Source: Centrapalus pauciflorus
Taxonomy: Eukaryota; Streptophyta; Magnoliopsida; Asterales; Asteraceae
Direction of reading: 5' to 3'
DNA length: 64,000 bases
Assembly (NCBI GenBank): GCA_020465985.1
Contig: JAANYP010001205.1
Coordinates: 1-64,000 of the forward strand
Shown: one piece after another, positions 46,189-58,100 of the stretch
How positions within the stretch are numbered: the stretch's first letter is position 1
Layout: each line of letters opens with the position of its first letter
The notes under the pieces: generated by a model
Databases searched by the model: none
Seen by the model: only the letters and a program-made list of their open reading frames with translations
Told to the model about the DNA's origin: nothing
Program-made: the position numbers and the translations under genes

Positions 46189-47077
46189 GGATCCGTTTGT
46201 TTTTTTTTAGAGTTTAGATGTCTAAACACTTTTTACCGTCTGTTTGATTAGATTTTATAAAAAAAATCTGAAATCTGTTTAGATAAGATTGTTTGTTTTT
46301 AAATTTAGTAAAATGTCTTATTATATACAATTTATCACTTTTATATATTTTAATATTAAAATATTAAACTTTTTTAATTTCTACATAAAATTAAACAATT
46401 CACCCATTAAATTGGGTGCTACCCACTGTCAATGTTACAGACTTGCAACCCTCTTTTTTCAACATATCCCTTCCCAATGTTTATTTCCAAAATCTTCTTT
46501 TTATTTTCCTTTTACCATTCTGTCCTTTCTTCTCTATCTGGATCTCTCTTTCAAGTTTTTTGGTGATACCCTCATTCTTAAACAAACTTCAAGATTCGAA
46601 CAAACCCCACACGAGCAACCGTGGAGGAAGAGGAAGAGGCAGAGCAGAGTCGAGTCGAGGTAGTTGTGGCTGGGTGGTAATGGCGACGAAGAGAGAGTAG
46701 AGTCGAGGTCGGCAAGAGAAGTTGCCTAGTCGTGTAGTGGGTCTTGAAGGAGATGGTGGCAGCATGGTCGTCGACTCGTTGTTAAGATGGTGGCAACATG
46801 GTCATCGACTCATCATCAAGACGATGGCAGCATAGTCGTCACATGAAAGATGCGGATGTTTGAAGGAGACAAATCGTAGAAAGAGCCAAGAGGAGAGAGG
46901 TACATAAGAGTTTAGAGATTAGAGATCAGATTTTCTTTCTCCTGATTAAATCAGATGACGGTAAGAGAATAGAGGTCTGATTGGTAAGATAAAAACAAAC
47001 AATCTTTTACCTCCTTTGTCTGACCGAATCAGACAAAAGACTTGAATAAGAGAAAAGTGGTAAAAACAAACACAGCC
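46189..47077. mobile_element. Harbinger-like or MITE element (889 bp)
   Basis: The terminal inverted repeats are GGATCCGTTTGTTTTT on the left and GGCTGTGTTTGTTTTT read from the right, flanked by taa on both sides (46186-46188 and 47078-47080). That target and end type suit PIF/Harbinger-derived elements; hAT is less likely given 3-bp duplication. The interior holds no transposase. Around 46755-46840 there is an imperfect tandem repeat of GATGGTGGCAACATGGTC type. Short frames at 46289-46700 look like chance. Confidence 0.65.
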
Positions 47078-47080
47078 TAA

Positions 47081-48900
47081 GTTGAAGTAACTTTCAAAGC
47101 GGAATTATTTTTTACCATTATAATAATTATGAACTATAAAACTTAATATTATTGTCATTTTACGTCATTTAATACTTACAGCCATGCAAAACTACTTTTA
47201 CCAAATATATTAATAAAATCCACACATCATTAGGCTAAAAAGGTCGGTCGTATTTAGCTCCACATGGATCAAAGTAGGACGGTAAGTAAAACGAACGGAC
47301 ACGAATGAGAGGACGTTTATGTTTGTTCGTTTAATTTAGCCGAACGAATATGAACATAAACGAACATGAGATTCTCTGGTCATGTTCGTTCGCTAATGAA
47401 TTGGTTTTGTTCGTGTACGCTTGTGTTCTTTCGTTTAACAGATAATTGAACATAAACAAACGTTAAACGAACATAAGTGAACATTTAAACAAATATAAAT
47501 GAACACAACTGAACATAAACAAACAAAACTGCTAATTAAAAACAAAACTCACAACACACAATTTATGGTTTTAAATCACGTTCACAGATTCAAAAGTTTT
47601 ATAAATGACTTTAACTATGACGATAATAATAAATTAATTTTTATTTTTGAATTACATTCACACATTCATAAGTTTTAATAAACAATAAACTCAAGTTCAA
47701 TATTAAATTAACAACATTCAATCATTTGGTAATTTGAATAATATTTTATCTTCATTTAATGTCACAAATCATATCGAAACTAAAGTTTCAAATTTAATTT
47801 TTATTTTATATCATTAAATAATATATTATATGATGATGATAATAAGAATATGTTTTATGGTAAATATTATATATTCGTTAGAACTTCTTATATACGTTAG
47901 AACTTCTTATAAATAAATTAATGAACTTAAATGAATATAACCAAAAGTTTATGTTAAATTTCGTTTATCAAATTAGACAAGAAAAAATTTATGTTAATAT
48001 TTATTTATTTATAAATGAACGAATACGAAAGGTATAACTTTATGTTAGGTTTTATTTCTAGTAGTAGTTTTTACCATGGTTGTTAAAATCGCGAGTGAGT
48101 ACCAAGTGATTTCGAGCAGGATTGGTGTATGATCGGACGTAGATGGTGGGATCATGGGACCGGTCACCGATCCAATCTTACATTTTACTCGGTCCGGACT
48201 CTTTTAACTAGGTTCTTATGGGATCGTTTACCGATTCGATTCAACCTTTTACCTAGATCTAATCATTTTATCCATTATGATGGTGAGTCATATTATATAA
48301 TGTAATCAATGTATGATTGGTTGACTTTTTTTAAGTGAACATAAAAGTTTTAAATATGAATGCACGTTGTTTTCTTATTTATCGTATAAATATTTTTTAA
48401 AAATGTTATATAATTAATTTATAATATAAAGGGTTTAATATGAAAAAAAACCAACATGTTTTCGTGTTTTTTTATGATTTAGTCTCTCCATGTTATTTTT
48501 TCTTAGGAAAATTTTCAAGTTATTGTTTTCAATTTGATTTTCGGAAATGTTTTGTTTTTTTTCATAATCAATTCTGACTTTTTCCAAAAAAACAAACATG
48601 TTTTCACTATATTTTTCTGAAAAATCCATAAACTTGAAGACTTTTTTGAAAAATTAAAGAAAATTATCAAAAATCACAAACAAATATATTATTTAAGGAT
48701 TTTATTGGCAAAAAATAATATGAGTAGACTAAACCCTAAGATGTTGGTTTTTTTTTTTTTTTTTTTTTATAAAATCATAAATTATAATACCCTGAAAAAC
48801 AGCGAAGAAGCAGGGAATTCGTGGCAGTTAGTTACAATGCCGATCCAATACTACTATCCCGAAAACCTTGGTTTCTAGACTCGTGCAAAGTCATGAGAAG
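47081..48900. other. Intergenic DNA upstream of UreD, with GAACATAAACGAAC repeats
   Basis: From 47283 to about 47530 there are many direct and inverted copies of GAACATAAACGAAC and its parts. From 48060 to 48260 lies a block with the word TTAAAATCGCGA. A T21 run is at 48748-48768. The last 110 bp before the ATG would contain the UreD 5' UTR; I see no clear TATA box there. Confidence 0.6.
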
Positions 48901-48917
48901 ATTTTGAAGCGGAAATT

Positions 48918-50694
48918 ATGATGGCAGAATCGAATGAAACCGGCAAGTTAGTAGTGGCGAGAGTGGCCGGCAAATCCACCGTAACCCGATGCTTCTCCCA
49001 ATATCCTCTCAAGTTCATCGTTCCCAATAAGGTAACAATTAAAACTCAATTCAATTCAGCATCAATATCTTCTGCTTTTAATTTGTTTTTCCTTCAAATA
49101 ATTTGATATTGTAGGCAGGGCGTTCCGAAACTGATTCGGTTTGGATCTACACTCTCACTTATGGTGGTGGCATTGTTTCTGTAAGCATTCTGATTATGCG
49201 ATGATTAGGGTTGACTGAAATAGATTGTTTTGTAATGTATCTCATTGCGTTGTTTCTTCTACTGCACGTTGTGATTTAGGGTGATTGTATTTCGATTGAT
49301 GTTACCATTGAAGATGGTTGTACTGCTGTTTTGACAACTCAGGCATCTACTAAGGTTAATTCCTTCCTGTACTTTTAGATAGCTACCATGTGTTTGATTA
49401 TATGCTTCTTTTAATAATTGAAACAAATTCCACTTGTTGGATGTCTTTAGTTCTGTCTTGACGATTTTCAATAAAAAAGTCACCTAATTGTAATTTGTAA
49501 ATTATCATGGGTAGAAGTTATGATGGTATTTGACTAGTTTTTTGGAAATTTGATTATTAGCACATTACTGATTAAAGTTGGTTTGGTGTAAAGAAAAGGT
49601 CAAAACTGTATTCATTTGTATTGAAGGTGGTTGGTTCTAATATAATTGAGTAGGGGGTTTTAAATATGCAATACTTTTCTTAAATCTGTTTTGAAAAAGC
49701 TTGGTTAGACTTTGCTCACAAACTTCAAAGACGAATTTTTTTTGAATATGTGTCGCATTCATCAGTGTGATATGCATTGCTTAGAATCCGATAAGTTGGC
49801 CCAAATCTCCTTACCAAAATAGTATGCCCCAGCGCTTTACAAAATATCGATTTAGCCAATAAACCAATCGAAGGCATAATTAGAGTTTTAGGCTGCTCAA
49901 ATAGTGATGATTGGTATTGTTTTTACATCTACTGAGTTTCACATGTATCTATAGGTGTATAAATCGGTCGCCTTGAAGTGTTCTGAGCAAATGATGGAGG
50001 TAAGATATTTCAAACTGTTTTAATGTACACCCTGAAAATTCTGGAAGCAGTATACTGAAGTTCTATATATCTACCTATATACTCCTTCCTTCCCATAAAA
50101 TTGAAATACTTTTCTATTGGCAAATTTTCAGTCTAAATTACCTATTTGTACATGGTTCTGCTTATGTTTTATTGATGCTATCAATTTTGGTTTAGAAATT
50201 CATGTTTAATTGCTATAAGGATGTCCTAGAATTCGATTGATAGTCACACGACTCTCACTTCTATTAAACCGCATTTGGATGATTAGCGTAATGAAGAGAA
50301 ATAAAGATATGAATATGGTTTCAATTGTGATTCTCATTAATAATATAAAAGAAGATATGAAATGGGTCCCATGAAGTAAAATGGTTTTAAAAGTTGCATT
50401 TTTTGCTTTCACTGTTTTTACCCTTCAAAAATTGTTAACAAGCTAATATTTTCAATGTAGTAGGCAAGAATAGGGAGTGATGCCCTTTTGGTTGTCATTC
50501 CAGATCCTGTAACGTGTTTTTCTACCGCAAGGTACTCCCAAAAGCAAGTCTTCAGAATTGTGGCGGACTCGAGTTTACTCCTTGTAGATTGGATCACAAG
50601 TGGGCGTCATGAAAGCGGAGAAAAATGGGATTTCAGACTTTATAAGAGCATGAATCATATATATTTGGAAAGCAAGCCGTTGTTCCTTGATACG
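48918..50694 (+). CDS. URED: Urease accessory protein UreD, exons 1-5 (3' exons not in window)
   Basis: Five exons keep one frame: 48918-49031, 49115-49180, 49280-49354, 49955-49999 and 50464-50694, all with GT...AG introns, giving 177 residues of a family that is about 300. The protein starts MMAESNETGKLVVARVAGKS (a second ATG is at 48921). Family blocks are QYPLKFIVP, LTYGGGIVSGD, LTTQASTKVYKS, IPDPVTCFSTARYSQ and VDWITSGRHESGEKWDF. UreD acts with UreF and UreG in nickel insertion into urease in the cytosol. The next donor at 50695 opens an intron filled by nested retrotransposons. The missing C-terminal part must lie beyond 64000 if the gene is intact. No stop or frameshift is seen in the five exons. 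Confidence 0.93.
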
Positions 50695-51227
50695 GTATCT
50701 TTCCTCTTTATTGTCTTTCTTTTAGGTCAGTCAAAGCTTCAAATTTTTGAGGGAAAAGGTGTGGGTAATTGTAAAAAAAGAATCACACTTCTCTAATTTT
50801 TGCAGTTGTTCAAAACCTCTTTTGGGTGTAGAAAAGTCACTAAATTCAAGGTCATTGTCTAATAAATTCAACGTACTTCTCCATTTTTGCAGTTAAATCC
50901 TTAAAGTTTAGGCTTATTAGGGACTGTTCTACATCCAAAAAGAAGGCAAAGTGATACGGATTGTGAAATTCAATTAGGAAGGATGATGAATTATTGAAGA
51001 TATATTTCTGAATTTGATTAATAGAAAAGCACAAAATGACGTACAATCAGAATGATTGTCCAGGGATTTACCCTCTCTCACAACTAAAAGTTGGAGCCTC
51101 TCTCAAAGCTTACAAGCAATGAGCCTAACAGATTCTAAACAATACTCTTGACACACATCACATTCCTTTCCACTTTATGTATAGAGCGGTCCAACTAGCT
51201 AATTACTAATATTATTACTAATATACC
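50695..51227 (+). other. UreD intron 5, left part, with possible old LTR remnant
   Basis: This is intron sequence after the donor GTATCT. From about 50962 (TGTGAAATTC) to the insertion point of G it reads, on the minus strand, like the R/U5 part of an LTR (GAGAGAGG, TGTTAGGCTCATTGC). The matching right part would be 63852 onwards. Boundaries are unclear. Confidence 0.35.
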
Positions 51228-51726
51228 TGATGGCAGCGAACTTTAGAATTGGATCAAAATCCCGAACTAAAAGAAACAAATTAGCAGCAATCTAACCCGA
51301 ATCTCTCGATACAGTCTCACCACGAGAAATTGAAGTTAGAACTCCCAGATCACCTTCTAATCTTCTGCCAAAAATTAGAATAGCAGGGAAAATAGGAACT
51401 CTCTCAAATGGAGAATAATTGTTTGGAAATTCAAGTCCCTCTTTCATTTCCAATTTTGCGTATATATGCATCAAGGGAAAAAAAACAGCAAACACTACTA
51501 CCCACGTTTCCTACACTTTTGGAAATCTAAATAACTATTTTGACAAAGTCAACAAACCAAAGAAATACAAATCATAAAATAATAAAACAAGCTGTGGAAC
51601 AAAACGTGGGGCTGTTAACTTCAAGCAGCAACAATTGGGTTTTCTAGTTGGGCCAAGGTAACCCACCTTTGGATTGGGCCTGTAGAGATGGGGGGCTCAT
51701 GGTGCTGAACGGGTGGCTGCCTATCA
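51228..51726 (-). mobile_element. 3' LTR of chromovirus G (499 bp)
   Basis: It matches the right LTR except for scattered substitutions and small length changes in an A-run and a G-run. The first about 105 bp in element sense also encode the end of pol, whose stop is at 51621. The PPT lies at 51727-51737. Confidence 0.95.
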
Positions 51727-54246
51727 TCCTCTCCTTTGTCGAAAAAGTTTGACCTCAAACTTGGAAGTGGTTCAGTAGGATCGTAATAGGGCTGCAGGTC
51801 GGCGACGTTAATGGTTGCTGAAATAGACGAGGTTCCCAGCAGGTCAATAACATAAGCATTATCATTCACTTTAGCAAGAACTTTGAATGGGCCATCAGAT
51901 CGAGGATTCACTTTGGAACACCGTTGAGATGGAAAGCGTTCCTTCCGAATATGTAACCAACCTTGTCACGCCGATACTTAATCAATTCATTAGCCTTAAC
52001 GATTTTGTCATGAATTCGCTGATGAATGGTTTTGATATTAGCTGCCACATCGCTGCCCTCTCTGCTAAACTTGGAGGATGTATCAAGAGCAGCAAGATCG
52101 AGTGGAGTGGTTGGATTAAGACCATACACAACCATGAAAGGACTAATACCGGTTGTCTTGCTAGGAGCCCGGTTGTAAGCGAATTCAGCCTGAGGCAGCA
52201 GGTCATCCCACTGTTTCAAGTTAGTGGAGATGAGAGACCGTAGCAGGGACCCAAGTGTCCTGTTAGTGACTTTGGTCTTCGGTCTGGCCGTAAGTTTGAG
52301 GGCGGCTTGTCGTGCTGAATTTAAGTTTCGTTCCCAATTTCCTCCATAACGTCAGCCAAAAGTGGCTTCAAAATTTGACGTCCCGATCGCTAACGATAGT
52401 TTTTGGTACCCCGTGTAAATAGACTATTTCCTTGAAGTACAAATTGGCGATTTGGACAGCATCATAAGTAGTGTGGCAGGCAATGAAATGAGCCATCTTC
52501 GAGAAATGATCTACCACAACCATAACAGAATCCTTTTGGCTTTGAGTGTGTGGCAACCCCGTGATAAAATCGAGACTAACATCTTCCCAGGGCGCAGTTG
52601 GTACAGGGAGTGGCATGTACAAGCCAAGGGGAGCTAACTGACCTTTAGCCTTGTGACACTGTAGGCAGCGCCGAATGTAATGGTCAACATCACGACTCAT
52701 TCGAGGCCAAAAGAAATGACTGCGCAACACATAGGCTGTTTTATCAATAACCAGATGGCCTGCTAATCCCCCTTCGTGAGCTTCCTGGATAAGAACCAAA
52801 CGAAGGTTGTGGCGTGGAATACAAAGCTGCTGTGTCTTAAACAAAAACCCCTCACAAATATGATCGGATGGGTATTCACTGGGTAAAATCTCAAAGCCTA
52901 GAACTTTGGATTTAAGGGAGGTTAGCAAGGAATACCTACGAGATAATGCATCGGCCCCCTTATTGAACTTTCCAGATTTGTGTTTAATAGTAAAAGTGAA
53001 CGCCTGAAGGAATTCCACCCACATAGCATGACGAGCCTGTAGCTTGTGTTGACCTTGAATGTACTTCAACGCTTCATGGTCGGAGTGTAAAATGAATTCT
53101 TTAGAGATCCAATAATGTTGCCAATGATCTAAAGCCCTGATGATGGCGTAAAGTTCTTTGTCGTAGGTTGAATATCGCCGTTTGGCATCGTTGAGCTTCT
53201 CAGTAAAATAAGCAATGAGACGGTGTAGTTGTGACAAAACAGCGCCAATCCCTACCCCGGACGCATCACATTCAACTTCAAATATTTCTTGAAAACAAGT
53301 TAGTGCTAAAACCGGAGTTGATGATGGTTGTTGCTTGAGCTCTTCGAAGGCTGCTTGAGCTTGTGGCGTCCAAGAAAAAGTTTTGAAGCGAGTTACCTCA
53401 GTCATCGATGCCCACAATAGTGCTGAAATTTTTAATAAATCGCCTGTAAAAAGATGCGAGACCATGGAAACTCCTAACTTGTTGAATAGATTGGGGTACC
53501 AGCGAGTCACGAATAGCTTGAACCTTTTTGTCATCCACTTGTGTTCCTACATAAGATAACCAAGAAAAGTTACTTGATTAGAAAAAAATCACATTTATCC
53601 AAGTTTCCATAAAGGCTTTCACGAGCGAGAACTTGGAACAATTTGCAAGATGAGTTTGGTGTTCTTCTGGGATACGAGTATAATCGTCTAAATAAACGAC
53701 AATAAAACTTCCCAGAATTGGCTTTGGCTTTAGCACATGATTCATCAATCGCATAAAAGTGCTCGGTACGTTTGATAACCCAAAAGGCATAACGAGCCAT
53801 TCATATAACCCTTCCTTAGTCTTGAAAGCTGTTTTCCACTCATCCCCTTCGTAAATACGAATCTGATGATAACCACTTCGCAAGTCAATCTTGGAAAACA
53901 CAGTAGACCCGTGTAATTCGTCTAACAGATCATTCAGCCTCGGAATGGGAAAACAATACTTTATAGTTATCTTGTTGATCGATCGGCTATCCATACACAT
54001 TCTCCATTCCCCCTTTTTTTGGTCCAAGCAAGGTGGGGACTACACAGGGGCTAAGTGACTCACGAATAAGTCCCTTTTCCAACACTTTGTCTACTTGCTT
54101 CCAGATTTCGTTGGTCTCTTGAGGATTGGTTCGATAGGCAGGTTTATTGGGTAGAACAGAAACTGGCAGGAGGTCGATTTTGTGTTGAATTGACCGCTTG
54201 GGTGGTAATCCAGGGGGAATTTCGGTAGGAAAGACATGGGAGTATG
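51621..54246 (-). pseudogene. Chromovirus G pol: RT, RNase H, integrase and C-terminal tail
   Basis: The RT begins in PPGLPPKRSIQHKIDLLP and continues with MCMDSRSINKITIKY, FSKIDLRSGYHQIRI and VVYLDD, where the three residues after DD seem deleted. RNase H has CDASGVGIGAVLSQ; the integrase has CLQCHKAKGQ and LDFITGLPHTQ. A break lies in the core near 52370. The tail follows with NVADLQPYYDPTEPLPSLRS and a terminal GPIQRWVTLAQLENP-like end inside the LTR. Frames change near 54000, 53575, 53410, 52370 and 51910. A tail read from the LTR is known for CRM-type chromoviruses. Confidence 0.9.
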
Positions 54247-54515
54247 TGTTGTGGTGTAGGCTTCGTCCCACATCGGGACTTAGTCGTTTTCATTAATTAT
54301 TAAGTCATGTCCCACATCGGTGATTAGATAGAATATTAGTCTAATCCTATCTCTATATATTAAAGCCTTGTACTTGTATTTGTTTATCACTGAATAATAA
54401 AAGAGAGAACCCTAGTTGCCCCCGTGGACGTAGGTCAGAACATCGACCGAACCACGTAAATTCTTGTGTCTTTTATTGTGATCGCGTGTGTGTGTTTGTG
54501 TGATTAACCCTAACA
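54247..54515 (+). mobile_element. 5' LTR of copia H
   Basis: It contains the word GTCCCACATCGG twice (near 54266 and 54308). TATATATTAAAG at about 54353 is a likely TATA region and AATAATAAAAGAG a possible polyA signal. I found no difference from the 3' LTR. Confidence 0.97.
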
Positions 54516-54517
54516 AG

Positions 54518-54530
54518 TGGTATCAGAGCC
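54518..54530 (+). other. Primer binding site of copia H
   Basis: TGGTATCAGAGCC, complementary to initiator tRNA-Met, two bases after the LTR. Confidence 0.95.
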
Positions 54531-55134
54531 AGGTTATTTCGTTGGGTTAGTCAGATCACAAACCCTAGCAGCCGTCGCCAAAACCCTAGCCTCAAAACCC
54601 TAGCCGTCACTTGAAACCCTAGCAGCCGTCACAAAACCCCTAAACCCTTTCTGCCACTGCTGTGGTTGATCAGCCACCTGCTGCCGCCGTCGCCACTGAC
54701 CGCCGCCGCCGACCGCCGGCCGCCGCCGCCAGCAGTTTTTTCAGGGGAGTTTTTTTTTTCTTTGTGCTATTGTCTAGGTTGCTGGTAATCTGTTTTTTGG
54801 GGTTTTTTTTGCCGATTTATTGCTGCTGTCCAGATTTTTTCTTTTACTGCTGCTCCTGCTTTTCTGTCCGGAATTTATTGTTGCTGTTTTTTTTAATTAA
54901 AAAAAAACCGCTGTCCGTTTCGTTTATCGCAGAAAACCCTAGTACGGTGTTGCTATTGTTTTGCGAAAAACCCTAGCCGTTTAGAATCCCGGTTTGCGCA
55001 GAAAACCCTAGCACCGTTTTTGGTTTGTGGTTTTGCCGTTTCTTGATTCGTAAGAGTTAGTGTTCAATAGAACAGTCGTTAAGTTCCGGCCGCCGCCTTT
55101 GCTGTGTTTGAACACTAACAGGTTGTTCGGGACA
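54531..55134 (+). promoter_or_regulatory. Untranslated leader of copia H with telo-box-like repeats
   Basis: Seven copies of AAACCCTAG lie in two groups (54559-54630 and 54933-55011) around a CCG-rich and T-rich middle. AAACCCTA is one plant telomere repeat and the telo-box of plant promoters. An upstream frame at 54662-54976 overlaps this leader; it is Ala/Arg/Phe-rich and looks non-coding. Confidence 0.6.
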
Positions 55135-58100
55135 ATGGCTGAAGACGGGAAGTATAAGATTGAGAAGTTTGACGGAAAAGACTTTGCATGGTGGAAAATG
55201 CAAGTCGAAGATCTTTTATGTCAAAAAGATTTGGAGTTAGCATTGATAGGAAAGCCCGACGAGATGCAGGACGATGAGTGGGCAACCCTAGACAGGAAAG
55301 CATTGGCGGTTATCAGATTTACCCTAGCTAAGAGTGTAGCGTTTAACATTCTGAAGGAGACTACTGCGAAAGGTTTGATGGCAGCCTTGTCTAACATGTA
55401 CGAGAAGCCATCCGCCTCGAATAAAGTATTTCTGATAAGACAGCTAGTGAACACGAGACTGAAGGAGGGTGGTTCAGTTACCTCACACATTAATGAGTTT
55501 AATACTATCTTATCTCGTCTGCAGTCAGTTGATATTGCGTTTGATGAAGAAGTGCAAGCTCTTCTTTTGTTGTCCTCGTTACCGGATAGTTGGTCAGGAA
55601 CAGTTACAGCGATTAGCGGATCATCTGGGAAATCTAAGCTAACGTTTGAGGGGATTCGTGACTTAATCCTCAGTGAGGATATCAGAAGGAGAAGCACCAG
55701 AGAATCATCGACTTCAATACTGAGCACTGAAGGGAGAGGTAGAGGAAAGGAAAGAGGTAGAGGAAATGGGAGAGGCAGATCTAAATCTAGGAAGAGGAGT
55801 CAGTCTAAACCTAGAAAGGACATTCAGTGCTGGAATTGCAAAGAGAACGGACATTTTAAAAATCAGTGTCCAAAGGAAAAGAAGGAAGTTAATGCCGCAA
55901 CAAGTGATTCTGAAGATGCTCTTATCTGTTGTGTCGAGAACTCAGCCGAGTCGTGGATTATGGATTCTGGAGCATCATTCCATGCTACGTTTAGCACGAA
56001 GACGATGACGAATCTACGGACAGGTAACTTCGGTAAAGTTCGTCTCGCTAATAATCACACTCTTGACATTACAGGGATGGGAGATATTGAACTAAAGACT
56101 ACTTTGGGTACCACCTGGACTTTGAACGACGTACGGGTTATTCCAGGCCTCAAAAAGATGTTGATTTCTATAGGGAAGTTGGATGATCAGGGTTATGACG
56201 TCACTTTTGGTGGAGGTAAATGGAAAGTAGTTAAAGGGAATCTGGTTGTTGCTAAAGGAAAGAAGAAAGGCACACTGTATATGGCCGAAGTCTCAGACGA
56301 TGGGATTAATGCAGCTACTAGTGGGGTAGATCTTTCTAAATTATGGCATCAACGTCTTGGGCACATGAGCGAGAAGGGAATGAAAATGTTAGTTGCAAAG
56401 GGGAAACTGCCAGATCTGAAAAAGGTAGACTCGGAATTCTGCGAACCGTGCGTACTGGGTAAAAAGAAGAAAGTATCGTTCGTAAAGACCGGTCAGACTC
56501 CGAAAGCTCAGAAACTCGAGCTTGTTCACACAGACGTCTACGGACCGACACCAGTGTCTTCTCTGGGAGGATCGAGCTACTACGTCACGTTTATCGACGA
56601 TTCGACACGCAAGGTATGGGTTTATTTTCTTAAAAATAAATTTGAAGTTTTCGATACTTTTAAGAAATGGAAATCTGCTGTTGAAATGGAAACTAACCTG
56701 AAGGTTAAGAGTTTGAAGTCGGATAACGGAGGCGAGTACATCAGCAAAGAATTCATTGATTATTGTGCTGAAAATGGTATCCGAATGATAAAGACCGTTC
56801 CAGGCACTCCTCAACAGAACGGAGTTGCAGAAAGGATGAACAGAACTTTAAACGAGAGGGCCAGAAGTATGAGATTGAATGCCGGGCTTCCTAAGACGTT
56901 CTGGGCTGATGCAGTTAACACTGCTGCTTACCTTATCAATCGGGGTCCTTCAGTACCGTTGGGATTCAAATTGCCAGAAGAAGAATGGAAGGGTGAAGCT
57001 GTGAAATATGAGCATCTAAAGGTATTTGGGTGCAGTGCGTATGATCTGGACAAGAACGGGGATAACTTAGATGCCAAAGCCAAGAAGTACACTTTTATCG
57101 GATATGGAGTTAACAGTATGGGATACAGACTCTGGGACTTTGAAAGTCGGAAAGTGGTCAGAAGCAAACACGCTACGTTCAACGAGGCCGAGCTCTACAA
57201 AGACAGAAACTTGGAGAAATCTAAGGATCAGAAAGAATGGGTTGAAATAGACACTGAAATCATCGGTACTAGAGATTCTGCAGTTACTCATGATAGTGGG
57301 AGCATTGATGAACCTGAAGATGATAGTAACAGTGAAAGTTCAACAGACGAAGAAGAACCATCTTCACCGGTACCGACTCAGCCTCAAAACGTTGAATCAC
57401 AGTGGGTTAGGAGATCGACCAGAGTTACCAAGCCTCCAGAAAAGTATGATCCGTCAGTTAATTACCTGTTATTAACTGAGAATGGCGAACCTGAAAGTTA
57501 CTCAGAGGCATCTAAACTGAAAGATTCGTTGCAGTGGGAGCATGCGATGAAAGATGAAATGAGTTCTTTGTACAAGAACAAGACATGGGATTTGACAAAG
57601 CTTCCGGCAGACAAAACCGCCTTGCAGAACAAATGGGTATACAGAATTAAGGAGTAACACGATGGATCTAAACGATACAAAGCTCGTCTGGTAGTTAAAG
57701 GTTTTCAGCAGAAGAAAGGAGTTGATTACAACGAGATTTTTTCTCCAGTAGTGAAAATGACGACTATTAGATTGGTTTTGAGTATTGTAGCTGCTGAGCG
57801 TTTGCATCTGGAGCAGCTAGATGTTAAAACTGCGTTTCTTCATGGTGACCTTGACGAGGATATATACATGGTTCAGCCCGAGGGGTTTAAAGTTTCAGGG
57901 AAAGAGAAATTAGTCTGCAAACTGAAGAAAAGCTTGTATGGTTTAAAACAGGCTCCTAGGCAATGGTACTTAAAGTTTGACAACTTCATGGAACGAACCG
58001 GGTACAGGAGATGTGAGATGGATCACTGCTGCTACGTGAAGAAATTCGAGGGTTCGTATATCATTCTACTGCTTTATGTAGATGATATGTTAATTGCCGG

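Noticed and set aside
50695..50796. Continuation of UreD exon 5 in frame
   Set aside because: The donor GTATCT and the loss of family similarity after FLDT show this is intron read-through.
54662..54976. ATG-led frame of 104 codons in the leader of copia H
   Set aside because: It is Ala/Arg/Pro then Phe/Leu-rich, follows CCG and T runs, and matches no family. It is kept as untranslated leader.
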